A stretch of DNA of 5,244 bases, from NCBI GenBank assembly GCA_018701055.1, contig JABIUH010000011.1:1-5244 (forward strand). Direction: 5' to 3'. The notes under the pieces were generated by a model. It was given only the letters and a program-made list of their open reading frames with translations, did not search any database and was not told where the DNA came from. Of this stretch, positions 1 through 5,244 are shown piece by piece. This DNA is from Woeseia sp. GTDB taxonomy: Bacteria; Pseudomonadota; Gammaproteobacteria; Steroidobacterales; Woeseiaceae. The translations under genes and the position numbers were made by a program. The stretch's first letter is position 1; the number at the start of each line of letters is the position of its first letter.

Positions 1-2
1 GA

Positions 3-917
3 ATGGACGCTCAACTTGGCCTGGCAATACCCATACTCGTATTTGTATTTACGATCGGTATTGGCACGGACCTCACCTGGGGTGATTTTAAGAGACTGCT
101 AAGTGAGCCCGGCGTTATCCTGGCAGGAATCTGCGGTCACATTTTATTGCTGCCGGCCCTGGCCTTTGCAATCGCGTACATCTTTCGAGAAGACCTTATC
201 ATCGCTATCGGTATTGTCTTACTGGCAGCGTGTCCGGGCGGGCCACTATCAAACAGCCTGGTTTATGTAGCTCGAGCACGAACAGAACTGTCTGTGACAC
301 TCACGGCAATTAGTGGCTTCATATCGCTCGTAACCACGCCGATTATCGCCTGGTATGGAATTCGACTATTCGTCGGAGATGACGCCGATATGTCGCTGCC
401 AATCTTGCCGACGGTTATGCAGATTTTCGTGGTGATGTTGGTACCCCTGACCATCGGGATGTTCGTGCGAACCAGATGGCCCGATATGGTTGCTCGCAAC
501 ACTCAGAAGATTCGCATGCTATGTACCGTTCTGATGTTGTTGGCAATACTCATCGTCGTCGTACTTTCCTGGACAACACTTACCGGCCATTTCGCCCAGT
601 TTGCCTTGGCGGGTCTGGTTTTCGTTGGCGCGACGCTGTTGATCAGTTGGTTCTACGGCGGCATCATTGGACTCGACGAATCGTCACGATTCACCATGAT
701 GGTCGAAATTTCCATCCGAAATCCGGTGATTGCCAGCCTGATCGCGATTACCTTGTTGGATCGACCGGAGTTCGCTCTGTTCTCTGCAGTCTATGCCGCA
801 CCGGCCGCCGTCATCATTCTGGCCCTCGGGATTATTAGGGCCCGCCGGAACAAGCGGAAGCCAAATGTTGGATCGGATTCCTTGAACACTTGCGCGCCGG
901 ACGACCTGACACAATGA
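3..917 (+). CDS. BASS/SBF-family (bile acid:sodium symporter-like) inner-membrane transporter
   Basis: This is probably a secondary transporter for an organic anion in the inner membrane. The 304-residue protein is almost wholly hydrophobic, with candidate membrane segments near residues 5-21, 37-60, 64-80, 97-120, 133-154, 172-190, 197-222, 241-252 and 258-279. That matches the 9-10 helices and roughly 300-residue length of the BASS family. Family motifs are visible: GxxLTxxDF-like GTDLTWGDF (21-29), ACPGGPLSN (76-84), LSVTLT (96-101) and VEISIRNP (234-241). Residues S83, N84, S97, T101 and E235 align, from memory, with the Na1 site of the Neisseria ASBT homologue. R239 sits where the family usually has Gln. 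A basic, hydrophilic tail (280-304) follows the last helix. The ATG lies 2 nt from the window edge, so its ribosome binding site is unseen and a slightly earlier start is possible. The stop overlaps the next gene. The substrate is unknown. Confidence 0.85.
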   Translation: MDAQLGLAIPILVFVFTIGIGTDLTWGDFKRLLSEPGVILAGICGHILLLPALAFAIAYIFREDLIIAIGIVLLAACPGGPLSNSLVYVARARTELSVTLTAISGFISLVTTPIIAWYGIRLFVGDDADMSLPILPTVMQIFVVMLVPLTIGMFVRTRWPDMVARNTQKIRMLCTVLMLLAILIVVVLSWTTLTGHFAQFALAGLVFVGATLLISWFYGGIIGLDESSRFTMMVEISIRNPVIASLIAITLLDRPEFALFSAVYAAPAAVIILALGIIRARRNKRKPNVGSDSLNTCAPDDLTQ

Positions 918-1396
918 GCAAATTCACCGTCATCCGGACGAACCACACAGGGATTACTGTGTCGGACATGGAGTCGACGCTCGACTTTTTTCGTGATGTG
1001 TTGTGTATGAATACGAGCGAGATTGTCGAACACAAGAGTGAAATGGTCGAACGACTGACCGGTGTGCCCGGTGCCCAAATCCGAATTGCGTTCGTCGATC
1101 TGCCGGGTCATCAGATCGAACTGATTCAGTACTTAAATCCGACCGATACATTGACGTCCGAACTTCGACACTGTGACGCTGGGGCATTTCACATAGCGCT
1201 GGAAGTAGATGATATTGAGGCGGCGACAGACGCCGCCGAATCCGCTGGTTATGTTGCTTTGGGCGAACCACAAATTGTTCCGGAGGGGCCGCGCAAGGGC
1301 AATCGAAACGTCTATCTCCGCAATTCCGACGGCATCGTTATCGAGTTCCAGATGTCCGCACGTCGTAGCAATACCAAATCGAATCTTTCAGGTTAG
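914..1396 (+). CDS. VOC-superfamily (glyoxalase/epimerase-like) metalloprotein
   Basis: This is a small cytosolic enzyme of the vicinal oxygen chelate fold, 160 residues long, which fits a single two-module VOC protein. Module 1 starts at NHTGITVSDMESTLDFF (10-26) and ends at HQIELIQY (66-73). Module 2 starts at AFHIALEVDD (91-100) and ends at NSDGIVIEF (137-145). The four expected metal ligands are visible as H11, E69, H93 and E144. This His-Glu-His-Glu set is that of glyoxalase I and related isomerases. Extradiol dioxygenases use three ligands, and antibiotic-binding VOC proteins often lack the set. The exact reaction cannot be assigned. I chose the ATG at 914 because the VOC motif begins directly after it and it forms an ATGA overlap with the transporter stop, a usual sign of translational coupling. 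A TTG at 890 would add eight residues and is less likely. No strong ribosome binding site is seen, which fits coupling. Confidence 0.85.
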   Translation: MSKFTVIRTNHTGITVSDMESTLDFFRDVLCMNTSEIVEHKSEMVERLTGVPGAQIRIAFVDLPGHQIELIQYLNPTDTLTSELRHCDAGAFHIALEVDDIEAATDAAESAGYVALGEPQIVPEGPRKGNRNVYLRNSDGIVIEFQMSARRSNTKSNLSG

Positions 1397-1400
1397 GAAA
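1394..1400 (+). promoter_or_regulatory. Ribosome binding site of the MBL-fold gene, embedded in the preceding stop codon
   Basis: TAGGAAA contains the AGGA core (1395-1398) six bases before the ATG at 1405 and includes the TAG stop of the VOC gene. Termination on one gene and initiation on the next therefore share bases. This supports the ATG at 1405 and suggests coupled translation. Confidence 0.7.
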
Positions 1401-1404
1401 CTTA

Positions 1405-2295
1405 ATGCGAATTACAATGCTTGGAACCAGCGCCGCCGTCCCTGATCCCGATCGGGGGGGCTCAGGAATACTTCTGTCTGTGCGCGACAGACATTACTTG
1501 TTTGACTGCGGCGCCAATACGACTCGTTCCATGATCAAATCGCACATCAATCCCACGCAAGTGGACACTGTGTTTCTTTCTCATTTGCACTTCGATCACA
1601 TCGTTGATTTTCCATACTTCGTACTTGCGTCCTGGATCTGCGACCGGGAGAAAGCGCCTGTCGTTGTCGGACCGCCCGGCACCCAAAATTTCGTCAATCA
1701 TCTATTCGAGGGTGGTGCTTTTGCGAAAGACATTGAAGCTCGCGTGCAATACCCGAGGCGCCAGAACACAGAAGTACTCAAACCTGATGTTCGAGAGTGC
1801 GAACCCGGCATCGTGTTTGAGGACGAATTTGTGAAGGTTACTGCTTGTTATGTGGAACACATCCCGCTCGAAGTATCGCCTTGTTTCGGTTTGCGGATGG
1901 ATACTGTCGATGGCGAATCTGTTTCGTTTAGCGGTGATACCGCACCGTGTGACCGCTTCATCGAAATGTCAAAAGACGTTGACGTGATGATTCACGAGTG
2001 CACGTTTCCAGAAAGCGCCATCGAGTTTCGCAAAAAAGCAAATATTGGAACGTGGGCGCACACAAGCCCAAAACAACTCGGTGAGATCGCAAAAGCGGCC
2101 AACGCAAAAAGGCTCGTCGCGACCCACTTTGCGAGTTATGACACAACGAACCCTGTTTTGCGCGACATCATGAGCCCGCACATGCCCGTGGAGATCATGG
2201 GGCCGGCGTTGCTCGACGAGGTTGCTGCCGATATCCAGCGCACTTACAAGGGCGATCTGCGTCTCGCGCACGACCAAATGCGAATCGACTTATAG
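1405..2295 (+). CDS. MBL-fold metallo-hydrolase, RNase Z/arylsulfatase-like (COG1234 group)
   Basis: This is a 296-residue cytosolic hydrolase of the metallo-beta-lactamase fold, probably with two zinc ions. The N-terminus MRITMLGTSAAVPDP and FDCG (33-36) are typical of the RNase Z-like group. The core motif HLHFDH (60-65) supplies H60, H62, D64 and H65. The other ligands are H152 (VEHIP), D178 (SGDT) and H241 (ATHF). AHTSPKQL (218-225) corresponds to the His-Thr/Ser motif of RNase Z-like enzymes, and VVGPPGT (87-93) also fits. The motif reads FDH where tRNA-processing RNase Z usually has GDH, and no long exosite arm is evident. The neighbours are a transporter, a VOC enzyme and a receptor. 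I therefore favour a small-molecule hydrolase (sulfatase-, lactonase- or esterase-like) over a tRNA 3' endonuclease, but this is inference. It starts 8 nt after the VOC stop. A run of seven G lies at 1454-1460, in codons 17-19. No signal peptide is visible. Confidence 0.87.
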   Translation: MRITMLGTSAAVPDPDRGGSGILLSVRDRHYLFDCGANTTRSMIKSHINPTQVDTVFLSHLHFDHIVDFPYFVLASWICDREKAPVVVGPPGTQNFVNHLFEGGAFAKDIEARVQYPRRQNTEVLKPDVRECEPGIVFEDEFVKVTACYVEHIPLEVSPCFGLRMDTVDGESVSFSGDTAPCDRFIEMSKDVDVMIHECTFPESAIEFRKKANIGTWAHTSPKQLGEIAKAANAKRLVATHFASYDTTNPVLRDIMSPHMPVEIMGPALLDEVAADIQRTYKGDLRLAHDQMRIDL

Positions 2296-2385
2296 AAGAT
2301 GGCAGCAGCTCGGAAGCTATGCTGCTCCAGTAATTGTCGAACGATTGAAGGAAATGTAAGCCACAAATTTTAAAAGGGGAAAAAC
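2296..2385 (+). other. Intergenic gap between hydrolase and receptor genes, with a weak stem-loop
   Basis: This 90-nt spacer is the only real gap in the four-gene run. AGCAGC (2304-2309) can pair with GCTGCT (2321-2326), and GG (2301-2302) with CC (2327-2328) across a one-base bulge, giving an 8-bp stem with an 11-nt loop. No T-run follows, so it is not a classic intrinsic terminator. It could act as an RNA processing or stability element that sets receptor expression apart from the enzymes. Promoter-like hexamers (TTGTCG at 2334, TTGAAG at 2345) have only poor -10 partners, so a separate receptor promoter is neither shown nor excluded. Confidence 0.4.
2375..2380 (+). promoter_or_regulatory. 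Strong ribosome binding site deciding a GTG start for the receptor
   Basis: AGGGGA lies five bases before the GTG at 2386 in an A-rich leader. No ATG in the same frame lies nearby, and the GTG begins a well-formed signal peptide, so this site fixes the receptor start. Confidence 0.75.
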
Positions 2386-2457
2386 GTGATTAATATATTC
2401 AAACATTGCCTGACCATTGGCGCTGCCATTGTTCTGTTCGTACCACTTGTACACGCT
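2386..2457 (+). other. Signal peptide of the TonB-dependent receptor
   Basis: The first 24 residues have Lys at 6, a hydrophobic core from about 9 to 22 and a VHA end before Gln25, the pattern of a signal peptidase I site. The single Cys8 lies inside the core and is not a lipobox. Confidence 0.8.
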
Positions 2458-4701
2458 CAATCTATTGAAGAGATTGTCGTTACTGCGCAGAAGCGCGCCG
2501 AGTCGTTACAAGACGTGCCAATTGCAATGGATGCATTCTCCGGGGACGAACTCGGCCGCGTCGGCGTGCAGAGTGCGGAAGACGTGCTCCGACTGATGCC
2601 GAATGCCGGCACGCTTCCACAAGGGGGTTCGAAACAGAACTTTTTTATTCGTGGCGTTGGCACTGCCGATTTTCATCTGAATGTCGTCGGCGCTGTAGGT
2701 GCGTATTTAGATGACTCCGCGCTTAATTCACCGTTCGCCATTTCGTTTAGCACCTTCGACATGGAGCGGGTCGAGGTATTACGCGGCCCACAAAATACAC
2801 TGTTCGGACGAAACACCACCGGCGGCGCTGTCAATTACATTAGCCGACGACCAGATCCGAATGCGGGCACCAACGGCTACATTAAGGCGGGCATTGGTCG
2901 ATTTAGCCAATTCGATATCGAGGGCGGTTTGGGATTTGCGGTATCCGAGACGGCCGCCTTTCGAGTTTCCGCGACCTCGAATACACGCGACGGAGTATTC
3001 AAAAACATGACACTGGGTCAAGATGTTGGTGAGACCGATCGCATGGCGGCGCGCGCACATTTTCTCTGGCAACCGAGCGACAACTGGGAGGTCTTGGTGA
3101 CGGCGCGTACTGGGCGCAGCGACGGCGATCCGATGCCTTTCAAGAACGTGGGCACGCTGGACCCGAACGATCTTACGCAACCATGTTCGGTACCTTTAGA
3201 CTCCATCATTCCGCAAAACAATCCCAACTGCGCGGATAGCACCGGATTCGTTCATCAATACAGCGAATGGGAGCAAGTATTCGGCAATGTTAGACACCAT
3301 GAGGACGTCGAAACATCCGGTGGTACGCTTAAGATCGACTGGTCGCCGGGGCCCTTTTCAGTTACCTCCATAACCTCGGTCGACAACCTCGACGTTGAGT
3401 ACATCGAAGACTCTGACGCCGCACCAACTTTAGCATTCAACTTTCACCAGAACGGTGCGTACGAACAATGGTCGCAAGAATTGCGCGTCACATCGGATGA
3501 CGATGCCAGCGTGAGGTGGATAGGAGGGGCGTACTATTTTTCAGAGGACGCGAACTTTGGTACCACTGTGCGACGTACGCCGGCCCCGCTGGCACCATCT
3601 GGGACCGATTTTTTCAACATCATTCCTAACACCATCGTCAACCAAGAAAATACGGCCTTGTCTTTGTTCGGTCAGGCGGAATTCGATGTTGCGGACGATT
3701 GGACGTTGACGGTTGGTTACCGGTGGACTAATGAGGAAAAGGTTGGCGCCAACATGCCGTCAGTGCGTTGCGCTGGTCCCAATGGTGGACCGCCATTCTG
3801 CCCCTCCTTGTCAGATGATACGTTCTTGCCAAGTTCCCTGGTTGCAACTCTGCCAGCCGTGGCTACTTTGCCCACGGAAGTGCTCAACGGAGATTGGAAC
3901 GAGTGGGGCGCACGCGTATCACTCGATTGGCAGATGTCCGACGAGGTGCTTCTGTATGGCAGTGTCTCGCGTGGCTTCAAGGGCGGCGGATTTGCTTTGG
4001 CCGCGTTACAAGCATTGCTTGGCAATGCCGCCAGGAGCGTAGAACCCGAAACGCTTCTTGCCTATGAGTTTGGAATGAAGTCGGATTGGCGCGATGGTGC
4101 CCTGCGTTTCAATGCATCTGTGTTTGCATACGATTGGGAGAATTACCAGTCGTTTCAACCTCTAGTCGATCCTGTAAGCGGTATCGCGGTTCCACTATTG
4201 CTGAATGTTCCGGAAACCAGTCTTGTCGGCGCTGAGGCGGAGCTCACTTGGGTACCTGCGGAGAGCTGGTATCTGCAAGCAGGGCTCGGATTGCTTAATG
4301 GTGAAATCGATGACGCGGGAAACATTGCTGGCGTGAGCAACGGCAACGATCTCGTGCATACGCCTGACCTCACATTTACCGGGCTCGTACGTAAGGAAAT
4401 CCAGGTCGGGTCGAATCTATTGGCGCTGCAAACCAATGTGCGCTTCCAGGATGACGTTACCTATGATCTTGGCAACGCCGCCAATCTTAGTCAGGAGGGG
4501 TATTGGAATGTCAATGCGCGCGCCAGCTACGAGTTTGGTAGCGAAAGGAAGTACGAGGTCAGTTTTTGGGGCGAGAATCTGACTGGCGAAGAGTACTGTG
4601 TCGGCATGACAAGCCTTGCTGGTCTGACCGAGTCCAACATCTGTTTGCCAAGCTTGTCTGAACCGACCTACGGGATCACAGCGGCTTTGAATTTTGACTG
4701 A
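2386..4701 (+). CDS. TonB-dependent outer-membrane receptor
   Basis: This is an outer-membrane active-import channel driven by TonB-ExbBD, 771 residues long, a normal length. Residues 1-24 form a Sec signal peptide (basic start, hydrophobic core, likely cleavage at VHA|QS). The TonB box EEIVVTA (28-34) follows at once, with no N-terminal signalling (STN) domain, so it should not be a FecA-type transducer. The plug spans about 42-150 and includes MERVEVLRGPQ (126-136) and FGRNTTGGAVNY. The rest is a 22-strand-type barrel with family motifs GYRWTNEEK (444-452), SRGFKGGGF (528-536) and VEPETLLAYEFGMKS (552-566). Three close cysteine pairs (C267/C282, C462/C472, C738/C753) probably form disulfides in extracellular loops. 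The chain ends LNFD, with Phe next to last rather than last. The substrate is unknown. Receptors of this type take up many things besides siderophores, and the neighbours favour an organic nutrient. Confidence 0.93.
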   Translation: MINIFKHCLTIGAAIVLFVPLVHAQSIEEIVVTAQKRAESLQDVPIAMDAFSGDELGRVGVQSAEDVLRLMPNAGTLPQGGSKQNFFIRGVGTADFHLNVVGAVGAYLDDSALNSPFAISFSTFDMERVEVLRGPQNTLFGRNTTGGAVNYISRRPDPNAGTNGYIKAGIGRFSQFDIEGGLGFAVSETAAFRVSATSNTRDGVFKNMTLGQDVGETDRMAARAHFLWQPSDNWEVLVTARTGRSDGDPMPFKNVGTLDPNDLTQPCSVPLDSIIPQNNPNCADSTGFVHQYSEWEQVFGNVRHHEDVETSGGTLKIDWSPGPFSVTSITSVDNLDVEYIEDSDAAPTLAFNFHQNGAYEQWSQELRVTSDDDASVRWIGGAYYFSEDANFGTTVRRTPAPLAPSGTDFFNIIPNTIVNQENTALSLFGQAEFDVADDWTLTVGYRWTNEEKVGANMPSVRCAGPNGGPPFCPSLSDDTFLPSSLVATLPAVATLPTEVLNGDWNEWGARVSLDWQMSDEVLLYGSVSRGFKGGGFALAALQALLGNAARSVEPETLLAYEFGMKSDWRDGALRFNASVFAYDWENYQSFQPLVDPVSGIAVPLLLNVPETSLVGAEAELTWVPAESWYLQAGLGLLNGEIDDAGNIAGVSNGNDLVHTPDLTFTGLVRKEIQVGSNLLALQTNVRFQDDVTYDLGNAANLSQEGYWNVNARASYEFGSERKYEVSFWGENLTGEEYCVGMTSLAGLTESNICLPSLSEPTYGITAALNFD

Positions 4702-4710
4702 TGCTAGTTT

Positions 4711-4781
4711 AGCCGTAACCGACACTGATTGAGGCGAGGCTGGTTCAGCCTGATCGCAATCAACGTCGGTTGCTTACGGCT
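4711..4781. repeat. 71-nt imperfect inverted repeat (long hairpin) just after the receptor stop
   Basis: Four stacked helices can form. AGCCGTA (4711-4717) pairs with TACGGCT (4775-4781). ACCGAC (4718-4723) pairs with GTCGGT (4765-4770), leaving a TGCT bulge at 4771-4774. TGATTG (4726-4731) pairs with CAATCA (4757-4762), after a 2x2 internal loop. AGGCTG (4737-4742) pairs with CAGCCT (4746-4751) around a GTT loop. That is 25 base pairs in 71 nt, starting 10 nt after the stop. It could be a 3' UTR structure protecting or ending the receptor mRNA, or a copy of a dispersed palindromic repeat. No T-run follows directly on either strand. Confidence 0.7.
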
Positions 4782-4829
4782 GAATCGCTTCGTCGCCGAC
4801 GCTACGGCTCGGGAGTACCGGTCTCTTAT

Positions 4830-4846
4830 TTGTTAACAATTTTTTT
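4830..4846 (+). terminator. Possible weak terminator: AT-rich palindrome followed by seven T
   Basis: TTGTTAACAA (4830-4839) is a perfect palindrome, and T continues from 4840 to 4846. The U-tract is good but the stem is short and AT-rich, so it would be weak alone. It may work with the stronger hairpin 50 nt upstream. It suits the plus-strand receptor transcript only. Confidence 0.3.
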
Positions 4847-4959
4847 CTACGTACATATTGGTTTTCGTCGTGGGAAATAAAGATTTGAACTGCGAGAAAG
4901 GGTCAGAACTTGCCGTTCGCGATCCCAATGCTTCATTTTTCGGCCAACTGTACTTTCTG

Positions 4960-5244
4960 TCAGTACATGTTGATCGCTAACCCGCTGCCATCAAGGTCAT
5001 CATCAATCACGATTCGATGCTCTGACATCTCAACTACGTTCTGCTTGATCCACTCTGCGGCCCGTTTTTGCTTGGTCGGCGTACAGATAGAGTTGCTGCC
5101 GGAGTAACCTAGCCCACGTTCCACACAGTCCTTCCACATTCCTCTTTGCTGTAAGTGCGTCGCCGAAGCTTCGGCCTCGGCCGGATCGAGTTTCCGGAAA
5201 TAGTAGTGGAGTTTGACACTCTTAAGTGCGGGTACAGCCAGGTC
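4960..5244 (-). CDS. C-terminal part of an unrecognised protein, running off the right edge
   Basis: Reading the minus strand from the window edge gives 94 sense codons and then TGA at 4962-4960. The other two minus frames soon meet stops. The fragment starts DLAVPALKSVKLHYYFRKL, continues through an Ala/Glu-rich piece (22-28), WKDCVERGLGYSGSNSIC (37-54), AAEWIKQNVVEM (62-73) and HRIVIDDDLDGSGLA (76-90), and ends NMY. The two cysteines, C40 and C54, and the Trp and Gly residues between look like a folded domain rather than random translation. I do not recognise the family. The start lies outside the window. An internal ATG at 5139-5137 would give only 59 residues and is unlikely to be the true start. 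The gene is convergent with the receptor and separated by 258 nt. It may be unrelated to the cluster. Its being coding is likely but not certain. Confidence 0.6.
   Translation of the reverse strand, partial: DLAVPALKSVKLHYYFRKLDPAEAEASATHLQQRGMWKDCVERGLGYSGSNSICTPTKQKRAAEWIKQNVVEMSEHRIVIDDDLDGSGLAINMY

Larger units (their letters stand above)
4702..4959. other. Non-coding stretch between convergent genes
   Basis: No convincing gene is seen here on either strand. It holds the large imperfect palindrome at 4711-4781, a second TACGGCT at 4803-4809, and the TTGTTAACAA palindrome at 4830-4839 followed by seven T. Beyond about 4850 I see nothing recognisable. The placement between two stop codons fits a shared termination region. 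Confidence 0.6.

Noticed and set aside
791..1271. Minus-strand open frames of about 105 codons opposite the transporter and VOC genes
   Set aside because: They lie antisense to well-supported genes, and their His/Arg/Ser-rich translations show no domain.
2301..2328. Intrinsic terminator between the hydrolase and receptor genes
   Set aside because: The 8-bp bulged stem has an 11-nt loop and no T-run after it; it is kept only as a weak stem-loop.
2334..2373. Separate sigma-70 promoter for the receptor
   Set aside because: The -35-like hexamers have -10 partners with poor matches or a start point too close to the ribosome binding site.
2779..3180. A 133-codon minus-strand open frame inside the receptor gene
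   Set aside because: It is antisense to the plug and early barrel coding sequence, whose motifs are unmistakable; its own translation looks random.
4711..4781. Integron attC-like recombination site
   Set aside because: The position after a gene and the bulged palindrome suggested it, but the end motifs do not match RYYYAAC and GTTRRRY, and the upstream genes are an overlapping operon, not cassettes.
4711..4781. Miniature transposable element with target-site duplication
   Set aside because: The flanking bases (GTTT on the left, GAAT on the right) do not form a direct repeat.
4896..4913. AAGGGTCAGAACTTGCC-like stretch, faintly like sequences seen next to REP-associated transposase genes
   Set aside because: The likeness is short and from memory, no transposase is present, and no second copy or flanking repeat is seen in the window.
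4910..5107. A 65-codon plus-strand open frame beginning with TTG
   Set aside because: It lies antisense to the longer minus-strand frame, is rich in Cys, Ser and Ile, has no ribosome binding site and resembles no family; it is most likely a shadow.

Overview
The window reads as part of a Gram-negative, proteobacterial chromosome. The clearest sign is a TonB-dependent outer-membrane receptor of the 'EEIVVTAQKR' type, with a signal peptide, TonB box, plug and barrel. Such receptors are abundant in aquatic gammaproteobacteria and sphingomonad-like alphaproteobacteria. Base composition looks close to balanced, and I cannot name a genus. I see no RNA gene, insertion sequence, CRISPR array or phage gene.

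Left and centre (3-4701) hold four consecutive plus-strand genes. The first is a BASS-family (bile acid:sodium symporter-like) inner-membrane transporter. A VOC-superfamily metalloprotein overlaps it by an ATGA, and an MBL-fold hydrolase of the RNase Z/arylsulfatase-like (COG1234) group follows 8 nt later. After a 90-nt gap comes the TonB-dependent receptor, which has a GTG start and a strong ribosome binding site. The first three genes are almost certainly one transcript; the receptor may be co-transcribed or have its own weak promoter. Together they suggest an uptake-and-processing module: outer-membrane import by the receptor, inner-membrane transport by the BASS carrier, then hydrolysis and isomerisation or lyase chemistry by the MBL and VOC enzymes. 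The substrate cannot be read from sequence; an organic anion is the natural guess from the BASS family.

Right (4702-5244) starts with a non-coding stretch of about 260 nt. It holds a large imperfect palindrome (4711-4781) just after the receptor stop, a second copy of that palindrome's outer arm, and a short palindrome followed by seven T. The last 285 nt are an uninterrupted minus-strand reading frame entering from the right edge and ending at 4960. It is probably the C-terminus of a convergent gene that I do not recognise.

No clearly new system is proven here. The points most worth a second look are the cluster as a possible uptake pathway, the 71-nt palindrome, the unrecognised convergent gene, and an Arg in the transporter where the family usually has a sodium-site Gln.
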